A stretch of 64,000 nucleotides of DNA from Treponema pallidum subsp. pallidum str. Nichols (GCF_000410535.2 NC_021490.2:592501-656500), one strand, 5' to 3'; shown: positions 1-9,979, counted from the first letter of the stretch. Translations and numbers: made by a program. Notes: generated by a model from the letters alone, not told the origin.

Positions 1-626
1 GTAGTTTGGGCAAGGAGCGCTGCACGCGCTAAACACGGCAACGCGGCAGCCTCACGCGCGTTTTGCACCACAAAGCACTGCACCTGTGGCAGCATGCCGT
101 CTGGTGCGCCGCCTGGCAAGTGGCTGCACGCCTGCGCAGCTCCCGCGCGCACATACCCCTCGATGCCAACGATTTCCCCATGATTGCGGTCCCCGGCGAG
201 AATAACGTGCAGTCCCTGCGCGGCAAAACCCTGAGCACGCCGCTGACTTTCCTTAACTCGCGGGCAGGTGGCGTCCACCACCTGCGCTCCGGAACGCTCG
301 AGGGCCTCATACACCTCAGGTGCCACGCCATGCGCTCTAATCACCACGGTACGCGCCGTCTTTTCTTCCACTGCATGCGGCGCTGCGCCCGGTGCCGCAG
401 GAGCGTGCAGCGCAAAAGATAGATGAGCAGGATCCAGACACTCAATGCCACGCGCGCGCAAACGGGCGAGCGTCACGGGATTGTGGACGAGCGGACCGAG
501 CGTGTAGACGCTCCCGCGGTGGTGGGCGCGGGCGTGTTCTGCCATGCGCACCGCCATACGCACCCCGCCGCAATAGCCGAGGGTGTGGGCGCGCGTGATA
601 ACCTTAATGCAATTGACCTTTCTCAT
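1..626 (-). CDS. ispH: 4-hydroxy-3-methylbut-2-enyl diphosphate reductase, 3' part beyond window
   Basis: The reverse strand is open from an ATG at 626 to the window edge, about 208 codons without a stop, so the gene is truncated here. The product, IspH (LytB), is the [4Fe-4S] enzyme that makes IPP and DMAPP in the last step of the MEP isoprenoid pathway in the cytoplasm. Visible hallmarks are the first cluster cysteine in GYCGGV near residue 20, LGPLVHNP near 45, RAHGV near 100, the second cysteine in DATCP near 123, and GDRNHGEIVGI near 155. The third cysteine lies outside the window. About 15-20 residues rich in Ala and Pro are inserted before RAHGV compared with typical IspH. The gene is divergent from the porin gene at 770. 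The family call is secure. Confidence 0.93.
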   Translation of the reverse strand, partial: MRKVNCIKVITRAHTLGYCGGVRMAVRMAEHARAHHRGSVYTLGPLVHNPVTLARLRARGIECLDPAHLSFALHAPAAPGAAPHAVEEKTARTVVIRAHGVAPEVYEALERSGAQVVDATCPRVKESQRRAQGFAAQGLHVILAGDRNHGEIVGIEGYVRAGAAQACSHLPGGAPDGMLPQVQCFVVQNAREAAALPCLARAALLAQT

Positions 627-769
627 ATCACTCACTGGGGCACTAAACCGGAAGAAAACTGGCGCGCCGAGTGTACCAAAGGCACCCAGGTCATGCAAGG
701 GCGCGGCGTGGTGGTGAGTTCTTCTTCTTTTATTTATTTTGAAAAAGACACGTTGCTTTTCCTGCGCGA

Positions 770-2074
770 ATGCGTCAGAATGGCGCGGTCCCTATGATAT
801 CGTGTTCGGTGCGCAGGAGGCCGAGATGGGAGCCTCAGGTCGGCGCTGCGTTTCTTGCCTTTGCGCTCTTACCGGTCCTGGCGAGCGGACGTGGTATGCA
901 GGCGGCAGTGGCCACAGCCGCAGGGTCCAGTGGTTCCGGCAGTGATGGCAAGCACCCCGGCAAGGAACAGTTTCTCCAGTTCCTCATTCCATCTGGCGGT
1001 CGCTACGAATACCTCGGGGTGAGCTTTACAGCGCTGGCAGATGACGCCAGCTTCTTTGAAGCTAACCCTGCCGGCAGCGCCGGGCTCAGCCGCGGGGAAG
1101 TTGCTCTGTTCCACCACTCGCAGATCCATGACTCACACACCGAAACGGTTTCGTTTGCGCGACGTACGCAGAACACCGGCTACGGCGCCTCCGTGCGCGC
1201 CTTCTCTTCTGAGTCAGATCTCAAGTCCTTCTTCGGGGGCAACAGTGGTGGCAATAAGAACGGCGGACACCAGGGCAAACAGGGAAAAGGCTTCGTGGCA
1301 ATAGCCAATGCGTCTCACACCTTCTGTGGCCAGTATCGCTTTAAGGGCGTAAGCTTTGGCTGCAATTTCAAGATGGGATTCCGCAAGGGTAAAACTGACA
1401 GCCACGTGACCGTCGCGGGTGACTTGGGCCTGCGCGCTGCCTTTTCTGTGGCAAAGAACTTTGGCTCAAATGAGCCGAACATGCACGTGGGGTTGGTGCT
1501 CAAAAATGCCGGGATCTCGGTAAAAACAAACAGTTGCCAAGTCGAACACCTCAATCCGGCCATTGCCGTCGGCTTTGCCTACCGGCCGGTGTATGCGTTT
1601 TTGTTCAGTCTCGGGCTGCAGCAAACCCTCACCAAAAGGGAGTCGCCGGTGTGCAGTGTTGGGTTCATGTTTTTTTGTACCCAACACGTTACCCTCCTCG
1701 CCTCTGCTGCGTGTGAAGGAGGGGCCTACGCCCTCTCAGGCGGCGCAGAAATCCGCATTGGCTCCTTCCACCTCGACATGGGGTACCGGTACGACCAGAT
1801 TTTCCAAGCCGCCCACCCACACCACGTGTCAGTAGGGCTGAAGTGGCTCATACCCAACGGCGGCACCCAGGCGGATCAGGCCCTCTTGGTCAAAGAGTCC
1901 TATCTAGTGGGGCTGCGCTTTTATGACCAGCGGCGCTACCAAGAAGCAATTACTGCGTGGCAGCTGACGCTGCGCCAGGATCCGGGCTTTGAACCGGCTG
2001 CTGAAGGCATCGAGCGCGCACGACGCTTTTTAAAACTACACGAAAAACTTTCTCTCTTTGATATTCTCAACTAG
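770..2074 (+). CDS. FadL-family outer-membrane beta-barrel protein (tp0548-like)
   Basis: A 434-residue protein with a basic N-terminus (CSVRRRPR), a hydrophobic signal-like core ([13 protein letters not shown], near residues 26-38) and then a Gly/Ser-rich stretch. The body has alternating beta-strand character. NPAG near residue 100 resembles the start of the FadL/OmpP1 family, which forms outer-membrane channels for hydrophobic substrates. The last 70 residues look helical and TPR-like ([14 protein letters not shown], then [10 protein letters not shown]). The context matches the T. pallidum tp0548 locus, whose 5' region is used in molecular typing; that is recollection. The start is uncertain: ATG 770 and ATG 794 (MISCSVRR) are both in frame, and neither has a good ribosome binding site. 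A strong AGGAGG at 815-820 serves an ATG in another frame. Confidence 0.82.
   Translation: MRQNGAVPMISCSVRRRPRWEPQVGAAFLAFALLPVLASGRGMQAAVATAAGSSGSGSDGKHPGKEQFLQFLIPSGGRYEYLGVSFTALADDASFFEANPAGSAGLSRGEVALFHHSQIHDSHTETVSFARRTQNTGYGASVRAFSSESDLKSFFGGNSGGNKNGGHQGKQGKGFVAIANASHTFCGQYRFKGVSFGCNFKMGFRKGKTDSHVTVAGDLGLRAAFSVAKNFGSNEPNMHVGLVLKNAGISVKTNSCQVEHLNPAIAVGFAYRPVYAFLFSLGLQQTLTKRESPVCSVGFMFFCTQHVTLLASAACEGGAYALSGGAEIRIGSFHLDMGYRYDQIFQAAHPHHVSVGLKWLIPNGGTQADQALLVKESYLVGLRFYDQRRYQEAITAWQLTLRQDPGFEPAAEGIERARRFLKLHEKLSLFDILN
815..828 (+). promoter_or_regulatory. Strong Shine-Dalgarno followed by an out-of-frame ATG
   Basis: AGGAGG at 815-820 is followed five bases later by ATG at 826. This is an ideal initiation site, but it reads a different frame from the porin gene, giving about 40 codons before a stop near 945. 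The porin frame has no start codon close behind this motif until ATG 896, which would cut off the signal peptide. It may be chance, a small upstream peptide, or a trace of a frame change near the 5' end. Confidence 0.4.
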
Positions 2075-2171
2075 CCTGCCGTGGCGCACCCCTGCTTTGC
2101 TCCACGCCGCGCTCTTTACGTTCCCCGCACACATGCGCTACACTCCCCGCCACCGCCGCAGGGAGGGCCCC

Positions 2172-4616
2172 GTGTTACAGGACCTATCCGCAAATGCCCG
2201 TAAGGTACTGCTCGAGCTCGGTCAGACCGTTGCGCGTGAGGCTCGCGCCTCGCTCCTTCAGCCAGAGCACATTCTGCTCGCCCTCATTCAGCACAAAGTA
2301 GGCCGCGGCTACAAGCTCATCGAAAAACTCATTGAAGATGTCGCTACCGTCCGCCTCATCCTCGAGCAACACGTCCTTACCAATGAGGGAGACGTCGCCA
2401 GTCCCCAGGACCTGCCCGTCTCAGGACGCGTCAAACACTTGCTCGACATCGCAGCAATGGAAGCACGCTCCCTGCGGTGCGCTTACATCGGTACCGAACA
2501 CCTCGTTATCGCCTTTGCCCGAGAGGAGCAAAATCCTCTCTTCCAAAGCCTCATCCGAGAAGGACTCTCGCTCGATGACCTGCGAAACGCGAGCATTATA
2601 TCCTCACCTCATTCTGATACCACCCGCACCCGGCTCGAGCGGAAAGTTGCAAGTGTCCTTGACGAATACGGCACCGACCTTACCGAACGCGCGCGCGCCG
2701 GCGCCCTCAATCCGGTCATCGGACGAAACAAAGAAATTACCCGCGTCATTCAAATCCTGTGCCGGAGAGGAAAAAATAACCCGGTGCTCATCGGAGAGCC
2801 AGGTGTCGGGAAAACTTCCATCGTTGAGGGGCTCGCGTACGCCATCGTTCGGGAGGAGGTCCCGCACATCCTGCTGCACACCCGCGTCGTTTCCCTAGAC
2901 CTTGCCGCCGTCATAGCAGGAACAAAGTACCGCGGCCAGTTTGAGGAGCGGCTCAAACGCATTATTAAGGAGGTGGAAGAAACTGAAAAAGTCATCCTTT
3001 TCATCGATGAGCTGCACACACTCATCGGAGCAGGAGGCACGCAGGGGTCTTTGGACGCCGCCAACATGCTCAAGCCGGCCCTTGCACGCGGACAAATCCA
3101 GTGCATTGGGGCAACAACCCTGGCAGAGTATCGCCGTTACTTTGAAAAAGACGCAGCTCTCACCCGCCGATTCCGATCGGTGCTCGTGCGTGAACCGAGC
3201 TTTGAAGAAACCTGCACTATTTTACGCAAAATAAAATCACACTACGAACGACATCACCAGGTGATATACCAAAGCGATGCGCTTGAAAAAATTGTTGAGC
3301 TTTCACGGCGCTACATCCCTGAGCGGTTCTTTCCAGATAAGGCAATTGATCTTATGGATGAAGTAGGAGCCATGAAACGGGTACAACAGCGCGCGGATAC
3401 GCAGGTATTGCGTTCCTTTTCCATAAAAGTTGCTAATCTTACCACAGAGACTGAGCGCGCCATTGCGCTTGAAGATTGGGCGCGCGCGCGTTCCTTACAC
3501 ACCGATGTGGTGCAGCTGCGCAGACGGCTCCACGCGCTGAAGGTAGAGTGGAGCGCGCGCGAAGCGCTGTCTATCTTTGCAGAAGATGTTGCACAGGCTG
3601 TCTCTCTCATGACCGATATCCCGGTACATTCGCTCGAAGGGGATGAGCTGTGCCGCTTTACCAATATCGAACGGGATCTTTGTGCCACCGTGCGTGGGCA
3701 GCGCGAGGCCATTGCAACGCTCGCGCGCGCTATCGTACGCGCGCGTGTCGGCATCTCTTCAGACACGCGCCCCATTGGCTCCTTCCTGTTTCTTGGACCG
3801 ACCGGTGTAGGCAAAACGCTCTTGGCAAAGACACTCGCGGAATTTCTTTTCGGTTCAGCAGACGCGCTCATCCGCATTGACATGAGCGACTACATGGAAC
3901 GCTACAACACCTCACGCCTCATGGGAGCACCGCCTGGATACGTGGGATTTGAAAATGGCGGTCTACTTACCGAGCGCGTACGGCACCGCCCTTTTTCTGT
4001 CATCCTTCTGGATGAAATTGAAAAGGCGCATCCAGATGTCTTCAATGTTCTCCTCCAGGTGTTAGAAGAAGGAGAGCTGCAAGACAACCTGGGGCACACG
4101 GTGAACTTCCGCAACACTATCATCATCATGACCAGCAATGCAGGCACACGCGGCCTGGGGGAAAACGTTCCTGGCTTTCAAACCGCACGCGCGCGAAACA
4201 TCGAGTACCGTCAGCTGCGCGTACAGGCCCTCCGGGAAATAAAACGCATCTTCTCTCCGGAGTTTCTCAATCGCGTTGACGAGTGCGTAGTGTTTGCTCC
4301 GCTTGAGCGAGAGACCCTGCAGGAAATTTTAGAATGCGAACTGAAGAAGCTCGCAGAACGCCTACGCGGTAAAGATATTGTGCTGCGCTACAGCGCGGCT
4401 GCAAAGGCCTACTGTCTTGAACACGGCTTTGACCCATTCTTGGGCGCACGCCCCCTGCGCCGCGTATTGCAGCAAGAAATTGAAAATGAGCTTGCGCTGC
4501 GCATGATTCACGGAACGTTGCGCGCAGGATCGTGCGTGCACATAGACTCAGACGGCGCGCGCCTCCACCTTTCTACCGAAAAAAGTTACCTGACGCTGCA
4601 TCCCCAAGAAATATAA
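2172..4616 (+). CDS. clpC: Hsp100 AAA+ unfoldase, ClpC type
   Basis: A double-AAA+ protein of about 815 residues. It has an N-terminal Clp repeat domain ([10 protein letters not shown] onward), a first nucleotide site GEPGVGKT with Walker [10 protein letters not shown], a short middle region of about 60 residues, and a second site GPTGVGKT with Walker [14 protein letters not shown]-terminal ClpB-D2-small-like domain follows. The short middle domain fits ClpC (a ClpP-partner unfoldase) rather than ClpB, whose coiled coil is more than twice as long. NVPGF near the ClpP-docking loop position resembles the VGF loop of ClpC. I chose GTG 2172 because AGGGAGGG lies six bases upstream and the product then begins [12 protein letters not shown]. 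The frame is open upstream to 2058, overlapping the porin end, but that extension is not Clp-like. Confidence 0.9.
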   Translation: MLQDLSANARKVLLELGQTVAREARASLLQPEHILLALIQHKVGRGYKLIEKLIEDVATVRLILEQHVLTNEGDVASPQDLPVSGRVKHLLDIAAMEARSLRCAYIGTEHLVIAFAREEQNPLFQSLIREGLSLDDLRNASIISSPHSDTTRTRLERKVASVLDEYGTDLTERARAGALNPVIGRNKEITRVIQILCRRGKNNPVLIGEPGVGKTSIVEGLAYAIVREEVPHILLHTRVVSLDLAAVIAGTKYRGQFEERLKRIIKEVEETEKVILFIDELHTLIGAGGTQGSLDAANMLKPALARGQIQCIGATTLAEYRRYFEKDAALTRRFRSVLVREPSFEETCTILRKIKSHYERHHQVIYQSDALEKIVELSRRYIPERFFPDKAIDLMDEVGAMKRVQQRADTQVLRSFSIKVANLTTETERAIALEDWARARSLHTDVVQLRRRLHALKVEWSAREALSIFAEDVAQAVSLMTDIPVHSLEGDELCRFTNIERDLCATVRGQREAIATLARAIVRARVGISSDTRPIGSFLFLGPTGVGKTLLAKTLAEFLFGSADALIRIDMSDYMERYNTSRLMGAPPGYVGFENGGLLTERVRHRPFSVILLDEIEKAHPDVFNVLLQVLEEGELQDNLGHTVNFRNTIIIMTSNAGTRGLGENVPGFQTARARNIEYRQLRVQALREIKRIFSPEFLNRVDECVVFAPLERETLQEILECELKKLAERLRGKDIVLRYSAAAKAYCLEHGFDPFLGARPLRRVLQQEIENELALRMIHGTLRAGSCVHIDSDGARLHLSTEKSYLTLHPQEI

Positions 4617-4656
4617 CTAATCAGTCACACGCGCCCGTATCTCCCGTACCTGCAGG

Positions 4657-6144
4657 TCACTTTCCCACACAGAGCTTCTCAAACAGCGCATCTAGGATAT
4701 CTTCGCTGTGCACTTCTCCAGTAAGCGCCCCACAATGATAGAGCGCCTCTTCCAGATCGTGCACCACTGCATCCAACCCGAACCCACGTGCATACGCCTC
4801 CTGTGCATGCTCCAACGCCTGCACTGCGGCGTCTACCAATACGTACTGGCGTTCTGAGCCAAGAGAAAGCTCCTCGTACGGCACCTGACCGCCGTGCAGC
4901 AGGTGGAGTGTCTGTGCACGGAGCGCGTCCAACCCCGCGTGAGTCTTTGCGCTTACACACACGAATGCGCGCGGCGCACGATCCCTCACCTCCCCGTTCT
5001 TTCCCCCTGCTAAACACTGCTCCCCCGCCCCGCGCGCGTCCTGACTGCGCGCACACGACAACACCGGTGCCGATATAAACGGCTGCACTGCCTGACACAC
5101 CTGTATGCGCTCAGACATAGACATCAAATCGTTGTGGGTAACTACCACTACCAAGGGTACTGCACAGTCCGAAAGAAAAGCGCAATCTGCAGCCTGCACA
5201 CCTGCACGTCCATTAATAATGTAAAAAACGCAATCTGCTCCCTGCAAGAGTTGCTCGCTGCGTACCACTCCCTGTGCCTCAATAGGATTGTCAGTTACTC
5301 GTAAGCCTGCCGTATCACACAGACGCACTGGAATGCCCGATAGATCAAGGTCTGCTTCAAGCCAATCGCGCGTTGTACCCGGAACGGACGAAACGATGGC
5401 ACGATCCTGTCCTAAAAGAGCGTTGAAAAGAGATGATTTACCCGCATTTGGACAACCGCCGAGCACGATGCGCACTCCCGTTCGCTGCAGCGCACGCTCC
5501 TGCCAGCAGGCACGGAGCCTGCGCAGACGTTCTACCAACGGTTCAAGTTCACGCATATCGATATCGTGCACACGCGTTTCTTCATCTTCCGGATACTCAA
5601 TTTCCCCCTGAAGCGTGGCTGAAAACGCGAGTAACGCACGGGTAAGCGCTGCTATCTCCTGCTGCAGCGCACCTGAAAGGTGCAACACCGCTTGCTGCTG
5701 CGCCGCACACGTGCGTGCATCAACTAGTGACTGAATCGCCTCAATACGCGTCAAATCCCTTTTACCATGAAAGAATGAACGAAAACTAAATTCACCTCGC
5801 TGGGCGGCACGGAACCCCTGCGCAAGACAGAGCCGATACACAGCCTGTACGGTACGCACGCCCCCATGACAAATAATTTCTACCGCATGTTCTCCCGTAA
5901 AACTGTGCGGTGCGCGGTACACCAGCAGTACTACCTCATCCACCCGTGTCTTTCCGTCCAAAATCCATCCGTGGAGAAACGTATGCGCACGTGCGCGCGT
6001 CAGAGCCTGCGCACGAGAAAAAAAGGACGCAACACGCTCAATGGAGCTGCTCCCACTCGTGCGGACAATACCTAACGCGGCAGGACTGAGCGCCGTGGCA
6101 ATGGCGACGATGTCATCGTCGAGCGCATACTCATGTGCGCGCAT
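4657..6144 (-). CDS. mnmE: tRNA modification GTPase MnmE (TrmE/ThdF)
   Basis: The 495-residue protein has the three MnmE parts: an N-terminal THF-binding domain (DDIVAIATAL, residues 9-18), a helical domain, and an inserted G domain with GGCPNAGKSS (G1), VPGTTRD (G2) and DTAG (G3). It ends in LCVGK, the C-x-G-K tail whose cysteine is essential in the family. With MnmG it modifies U34 of certain tRNAs. The G4 motif reads THND where NKxD is usual. The length exceeds the common 450-460 because of a low-complexity insert near residues 365-390 (SQDARGAGEQ region). It ends head-on against clpC, and the PAP2 gene follows on the same strand upstream, only three bases away. Confidence 0.95.
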   Translation of the reverse strand: MRAHEYALDDDIVAIATALSPAALGIVRTSGSSSIERVASFFSRAQALTRARAHTFLHGWILDGKTRVDEVVLLVYRAPHSFTGEHAVEIICHGGVRTVQAVYRLCLAQGFRAAQRGEFSFRSFFHGKRDLTRIEAIQSLVDARTCAAQQQAVLHLSGALQQEIAALTRALLAFSATLQGEIEYPEDEETRVHDIDMRELEPLVERLRRLRACWQERALQRTGVRIVLGGCPNAGKSSLFNALLGQDRAIVSSVPGTTRDWLEADLDLSGIPVRLCDTAGLRVTDNPIEAQGVVRSEQLLQGADCVFYIINGRAGVQAADCAFLSDCAVPLVVVVTHNDLMSMSERIQVCQAVQPFISAPVLSCARSQDARGAGEQCLAGGKNGEVRDRAPRAFVCVSAKTHAGLDALRAQTLHLLHGGQVPYEELSLGSERQYVLVDAAVQALEHAQEAYARGFGLDAVVHDLEEALYHCGALTGEVHSEDILDALFEKLCVGK

Positions 6145-6147
6145 CAG

Positions 6148-7236
6148 CTACCGTTCCCTCACGGCCGTGGGCGCAGGTGCGTGAAAAGGCAAGCCGCCTG
6201 CAAGTCCCACACGGAGAAAAAGCAGCGGCACCACTCCCGTACTCAGGGAAGCTCCTATACCATAACGCACAAAACGCAACAGGCGTGCATACTCAGCGGG
6301 CGCACCCGAGAACAGTGCATGAAGCGCAGAAGACACCACACTACAGAACACACACCCTACGCAAAAGCGCACCACCTTCTGGGTGAAAGACCCCCCAGCA
6401 GCATGAAACCCCACGCCGCCTGCAGGTGCCCTGCGCGTAACCCAACGATCAAAGATAAAGAGGTGCCCTGCTCCTAACCCGCAGAATGCACCACACATCG
6501 ACACATCCGCCCCACCGACAGCTAGCAAGAGTGCTATGCACACCACGGCAGAAAAGCGCAACCCCGCAAAACTGCGTCCTGAGACCTCCTGTATGCGCGT
6601 AAAGAACACAACCCCACGCCTGAGCGCGCGCCGCATACCGAGAATCAGCGCGCCAAAAAGTACTGCGTTTAACCAACCAAGAAGCACATCAATAGGATAG
6701 TGCACGCCCAAATACACACGAGAAAGCCCAATGACTCCTACAAATAGCACGCCCGCCACGCCCGTCCATGCAGTGCGCGCCAGCGGGGTACGCTCCTGTC
6801 CATAAGACGACGGGTTCTCCCGATCCCCTACCTGCCTATCGGTTCCACAACCTGGCGCACAAAAGCAGGGAACAGGAGTCTTCGCAGACGGATAGCTACG
6901 CGCGAGCAACACAAACAAAGCACTCGCCTGTGCATGCCCGGAGGGTGTAGAAAAACCATCGTGGAACACAAGTTTCACCGACGGGTCACGCACAAAGGGC
7001 CGCGGGACACGCAACAGCCCCTTCAGGGCGTAATTGAGCCCCTCGCTACATGCCAATGCGTAGGCAATGGCTAAACCCTTTCGGTACTCTACGCACCACA
7101 GCACCCAGAGCGAACACAGGGCGATACCCTTCCCTCCAAAGAAGGTAAAAAGAACAACCGCGTGTGTTATCACAGGGTGCGCAGCCTGCTGCACCGCGTG
7201 TATGACGGACAAGTTCCAGAATATAAATTCTTCCAT
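6148..7236 (-). CDS. PAP2-family membrane phosphatase
   Basis: A 362-residue polytopic membrane protein with the three type-2 phosphatidic acid phosphatase motifs in order: KGLLRVPRP near residue 74, PSGH near 97, and SRVYLGVHYPID near 170. The catalytic histidines are in the second and third motifs. Such enzymes dephosphorylate lipid phosphates such as undecaprenyl pyrophosphate or phosphatidylglycerol phosphate on the outer face of the inner membrane; the substrate cannot be told here. A hydrophilic loop rich in Pro, Arg and Gly (near residues 120-150) separates motifs two and three and is unusual. A membrane region of about 130 residues follows the core. AGGATAGGA upstream supports ATG 7236. 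Confidence 0.85.
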   Translation of the reverse strand: MEEFIFWNLSVIHAVQQAAHPVITHAVVLFTFFGGKGIALCSLWVLWCVEYRKGLAIAYALACSEGLNYALKGLLRVPRPFVRDPSVKLVFHDGFSTPSGHAQASALFVLLARSYPSAKTPVPCFCAPGCGTDRQVGDRENPSSYGQERTPLARTAWTGVAGVLFVGVIGLSRVYLGVHYPIDVLLGWLNAVLFGALILGMRRALRRGVVFFTRIQEVSGRSFAGLRFSAVVCIALLLAVGGADVSMCGAFCGLGAGHLFIFDRWVTRRAPAGGVGFHAAGGSFTQKVVRFCVGCVFCSVVSSALHALFSGAPAEYARLLRFVRYGIGASLSTGVVPLLFLRVGLAGGLPFHAPAPTAVRER

Positions 7237-7248
7237 GGTGTCCTATCC

Positions 7249-7842
7249 TCACTTTGACACGCGCGTCTGCATCGATCCGCGCTCCGTCCTGTGCGGCAGA
7301 TCCTCAAGCCAATAAACTCTATCCGGAGCGCGCTCCTGCACAAAAATGGCGCTGTAGCGCCCTGAATGCTGCACACGTACGCTGCCAGGAAAATACTGCG
7401 TGTGCAAAAACCACACAAGATCGCACATATCGTCGCGCGAATGCGAAACCGAGTAACGGTAGTAGAGCGTTGCATCGGTAAGCAGCGCTCTGCGCGCTGG
7501 ATCTGCTGTCTCATGCGGGTCAACTGCTGCGCGTACATTTCCCCGCAATCCCCCATACCACGCGTGCGCCGCAGTCAGGAGATTAAGCGCGCGCGCTTCA
7601 TCCATGTAGTACAACTCGTACACACCTGACACTGCAGGTACCGCAGTAGAAATGCGATACTTGTCCACCTGGGTGAGTGCCGACCACGTTAGCACGTACA
7701 GAACCTGCTGCGGGGTTCCCTCAGGAACCCCAACGGGCGCAGGTCTCAGTTGCTTAGTGATCAACGGCTCCAAGGACTGCATGTAACGCAAACTCCGTGA
7801 CAATACAAAACTGGGAAAAGAGAGAAGCACCCGCCAAGACAC
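7249..7842 (-). CDS. Conserved hypothetical protein upstream of PAP2 gene
   Basis: I do not recognise this protein. It is up to 197 residues long, soluble in appearance apart from a weakly hydrophobic N-terminus, and rich in Tyr, Arg and Val. It reads through without low-complexity sequence, which supports real coding. The longest frame begins at GTG 7842 only 16 bases after the tRNA-Cys gene. An internal ATG at 7782 ([10 protein letters not shown]) has GGAG ten bases upstream and is an equally plausible start. The stop is 12 bases before the PAP2 start, so the two are probably cotranscribed, perhaps together with the tRNA. Confidence 0.6.
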
Positions 7843-7857
7843 GCGCAGGCCGAACGA

Positions 7858-7929
7858 AGGCGCCGATCAGAATCGAACTGATGCATAAAGGTTTTGCAGA
7901 CCTCTCCCTTACCACTTGGGCACGGCGCC
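7858..7929 (-). tRNA. tRNA-Cys (anticodon GCA)
   Basis: The reverse strand folds as a cloverleaf with acceptor stem GGCGCCG against CGGCGCC, an anticodon loop containing GCA, a T arm with GTTCGATTC, and U as discriminator base, as expected for cysteine. No CCA is encoded after the discriminator, so the 3' end must be added enzymatically. Confidence 0.95.
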
Positions 7930-8025
7930 GAGGACCCCTCAGGCTAACAAAAAAAGACGCAATCGTTCAAGGGTAAACCAACCGATACTCCAGGCACGCT
8001 GTGACCTTGCGCAAAGGGGATTACC

Positions 8026-9237
8026 ATGGAAAAACAGTCACCCGCACAAACTATCTCGCTCTTCGTGCTCCTCGCGCTCATGTTTGTACTCGTGTGCATG
8101 CTGTTCGTACCCTACCTAACGGTGCTTCTCTGGTCGAGCATCCTTGCTATCCTGCTTTCACCGTGTTATCGCGCACTGTGTGCAAGAATAGATATGCATG
8201 CTTTTACGCGTACTCGACATCTCGTTTCTCACATGAATGGAGAGGATGGATGTACCGCGGCGATTACCCGAGCGACGCGCTTTCAAAAAAAGATGCTCGC
8301 AGCGGTATTTTCACTTGTGATTACCCTTCTGGTGACCACTGTATTTTTTTTCATTGCAATTAGTTTGTTTGGACAGGGAAAGCTCTTGTTTGACAAACTT
8401 TCGCTCTTCTTCAGGGAATACGATCTATTTGAAGGTGCAAAGCAACGGAGCTTTACCGCGCTTATTTTTAAACTTTCCCGAGGAACGGTTGATATCTCTA
8501 CCCTCAATGTGGAGGAGCATCTGCTACGGTTCTTCGGCAAGCATGTAGAATCGGTGTTTGTGTATACACAAATTTTTGTCAAAAACATCGCTCGCGCAGC
8601 CCTTTCCACGTTGTTCTTTAGTTTTACCCTATACTTTTTCTTTCTCGATGGGGAACATTTGTCCTGTCTGCTCATCGCTGCACTACCCTTGAGGAAGCGC
8701 GCAAGCGCACAGTTGTTAGAAAAATGCAAAGAGGCAACGCGTCATTTGTTCAAAGGTCTATTCTCCATTGCTTTTTATCAGACCTGCGTTGCATTTGTGT
8801 TCTACGGAATCTTCCGCGTGGAAGGACCGATGGCTTTAGCAATGCTCACCTTCTTCGCCTCATTCTTACCACTGGTCGGCTGCGCCTGCGTGTGGCTCCC
8901 AGTGGGAATTAGCATTGGATTTACGAGCGGGTGGATGCGCGGCACCCTTTTCTTGTTTGTCGCTGGAAGTTCAATCACTATCATCGACAGTTTCTTGCGC
9001 CCGTTGTTGCTGCAAAATAAAATGCGCATCCATCCATTGCTTATTTTTTTCTCTATGCTCGGTGGGGTGCAGACGTTCGGCTTTAACGGTATGGTGCTCG
9101 GTCCTATTTTGGTTATCCTGCTGTTCACGGTTATCGACTTGACGCACGACGGGGAGTCTCACTACACGTCTATTTTCCACGACCCCCCTGCTGCAGGTGT
9201 GCACGCGCAGTCGATACACAGACAAGGAAAAAAATAG
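8026..9237 (+). CDS. AI-2E family (PerM/YdiK-like) membrane permease
   Basis: A 403-residue integral membrane protein with the UPF0118/AI-2E exporter architecture: two N-terminal hydrophobic helices (residues 10-50), a hydrophilic region, a third membrane segment near residue 100, a soluble central stretch (FFREYDLFEG onward), then four or more C-terminal helices. The end of the membrane block, PLLLQNKMRIHPLLIFFSML, and the following GxxGMVLGPIL are typical of the family. Members have been linked to export of autoinducer-2, indole or ions, so the substrate is unknown. ATG 8026 has AAAGGGG eight bases upstream. The gene is followed closely by the HAD phosphatase gene. Confidence 0.85.
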   Translation: MEKQSPAQTISLFVLLALMFVLVCMLFVPYLTVLLWSSILAILLSPCYRALCARIDMHAFTRTRHLVSHMNGEDGCTAAITRATRFQKKMLAAVFSLVITLLVTTVFFFIAISLFGQGKLLFDKLSLFFREYDLFEGAKQRSFTALIFKLSRGTVDISTLNVEEHLLRFFGKHVESVFVYTQIFVKNIARAALSTLFFSFTLYFFFLDGEHLSCLLIAALPLRKRASAQLLEKCKEATRHLFKGLFSIAFYQTCVAFVFYGIFRVEGPMALAMLTFFASFLPLVGCACVWLPVGISIGFTSGWMRGTLFLFVAGSSITIIDSFLRPLLLQNKMRIHPLLIFFSMLGGVQTFGFNGMVLGPILVILLFTVIDLTHDGESHYTSIFHDPPAAGVHAQSIHRQGKK

Positions 9238-9271
9238 GGATATCTTGCTGCTCGGCGCCCTTTTTATTACC

Positions 9272-9940
9272 ATGCGGCCCATGACGCGCGCGTGTATATT
9301 CGATCTTGATGGAACGCTAACGAATACGCTGGGGACCATTGCCTACTTCGTCAATATGCAGGCTGCCCATTACCATTTACCCCCAATTCCCTCTGAAAAG
9401 TTTGCGCTGTTTTTAGGAGATGGTTCGCGCGCACTGATTCAGCGCGTGCTTGCTCATTACGGCGCTGCAGCTCAGACTATTTCTGAGGATGAATTTTTAC
9501 AGCGCTACTGCCTCGCGTATGAGGCAGACTTTCTCCAACGCTGTACTGTATATCCGGGGGTTCCTGAGATGCTTGTGGAGTTGAAACGACGCCGCATAGA
9601 ACTCGCCATTCTCTCCAACAAGCCACATTCTATCGCGCAGAAGGTAGCGTCTGCTTTTTTTGGGGACAATGTTTTCTCAGTGGTGCTTGGCCAACGCGAA
9701 GGCGTACCCGTAAAACCAGATCCTGCTGGGCTTTTTGAGATCCTGCGTACCCTAAACGTGGAGACGGCGGAGGCGCTTTTCGTCGGAGACACCGCCGTGG
9801 ATATACGCACCGCGTCCGCAGCGCAAGTGCGCAGCGTGGGAGTGCTCTGGGGCTTTCGAGACGAGACGGAGCTATCCCAGGCGCAAGCCCACGTGCTTAT
9901 CAGGACGCCCGCCGAGTTACTCCAGCACCTTTCTTTCTAG
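9272..9940 (+). CDS. gph: HAD-superfamily phosphatase, phosphoglycolate phosphatase-like
   Basis: About 222 residues with all HAD motifs: FDLDGTLTNT near the N-terminus (nucleophile Asp), LSNKP (motif II), a conserved Lys in PVKPDPAG (motif III), and FVGDTAVDIRTA (motif IV). A helical cap sits between motifs I and II. The organisation matches Gph/PGMB-type enzymes that hydrolyse phosphoglycolate or sugar phosphates; substrate preference cannot be read from sequence. The frame is open from 9197, overlapping the permease. ATG 9272 puts the DxD motif at the usual distance from the start. A TTG at 9245 preceded by AGGGA is an alternative. Confidence 0.85.
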   Translation: MRPMTRACIFDLDGTLTNTLGTIAYFVNMQAAHYHLPPIPSEKFALFLGDGSRALIQRVLAHYGAAAQTISEDEFLQRYCLAYEADFLQRCTVYPGVPEMLVELKRRRIELAILSNKPHSIAQKVASAFFGDNVFSVVLGQREGVPVKPDPAGLFEILRTLNVETAEALFVGDTAVDIRTASAAQVRSVGVLWGFRDETELSQAQAHVLIRTPAELLQHLSF

Positions 9941-9962
9941 ACTCGCGGGTACAAACTCAGAC

Positions 9963-9979
9963 GGAGCGCACGACGCTCC
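9963..9979. terminator. Possible bidirectional hairpin between convergent genes
   Basis: GGAGCG, loop CACGA, CGCTCC forms a perfect 6-bp stem between the convergent gph and symporter genes. No strong T-run follows on either strand, so a terminator role is only a suggestion. Confidence 0.3.

Noticed and set aside
63-422. 119-codon plus-strand open frame at the window start
   Set aside because: It is antisense to ispH, whose cluster-binding motifs are clear on the minus strand.
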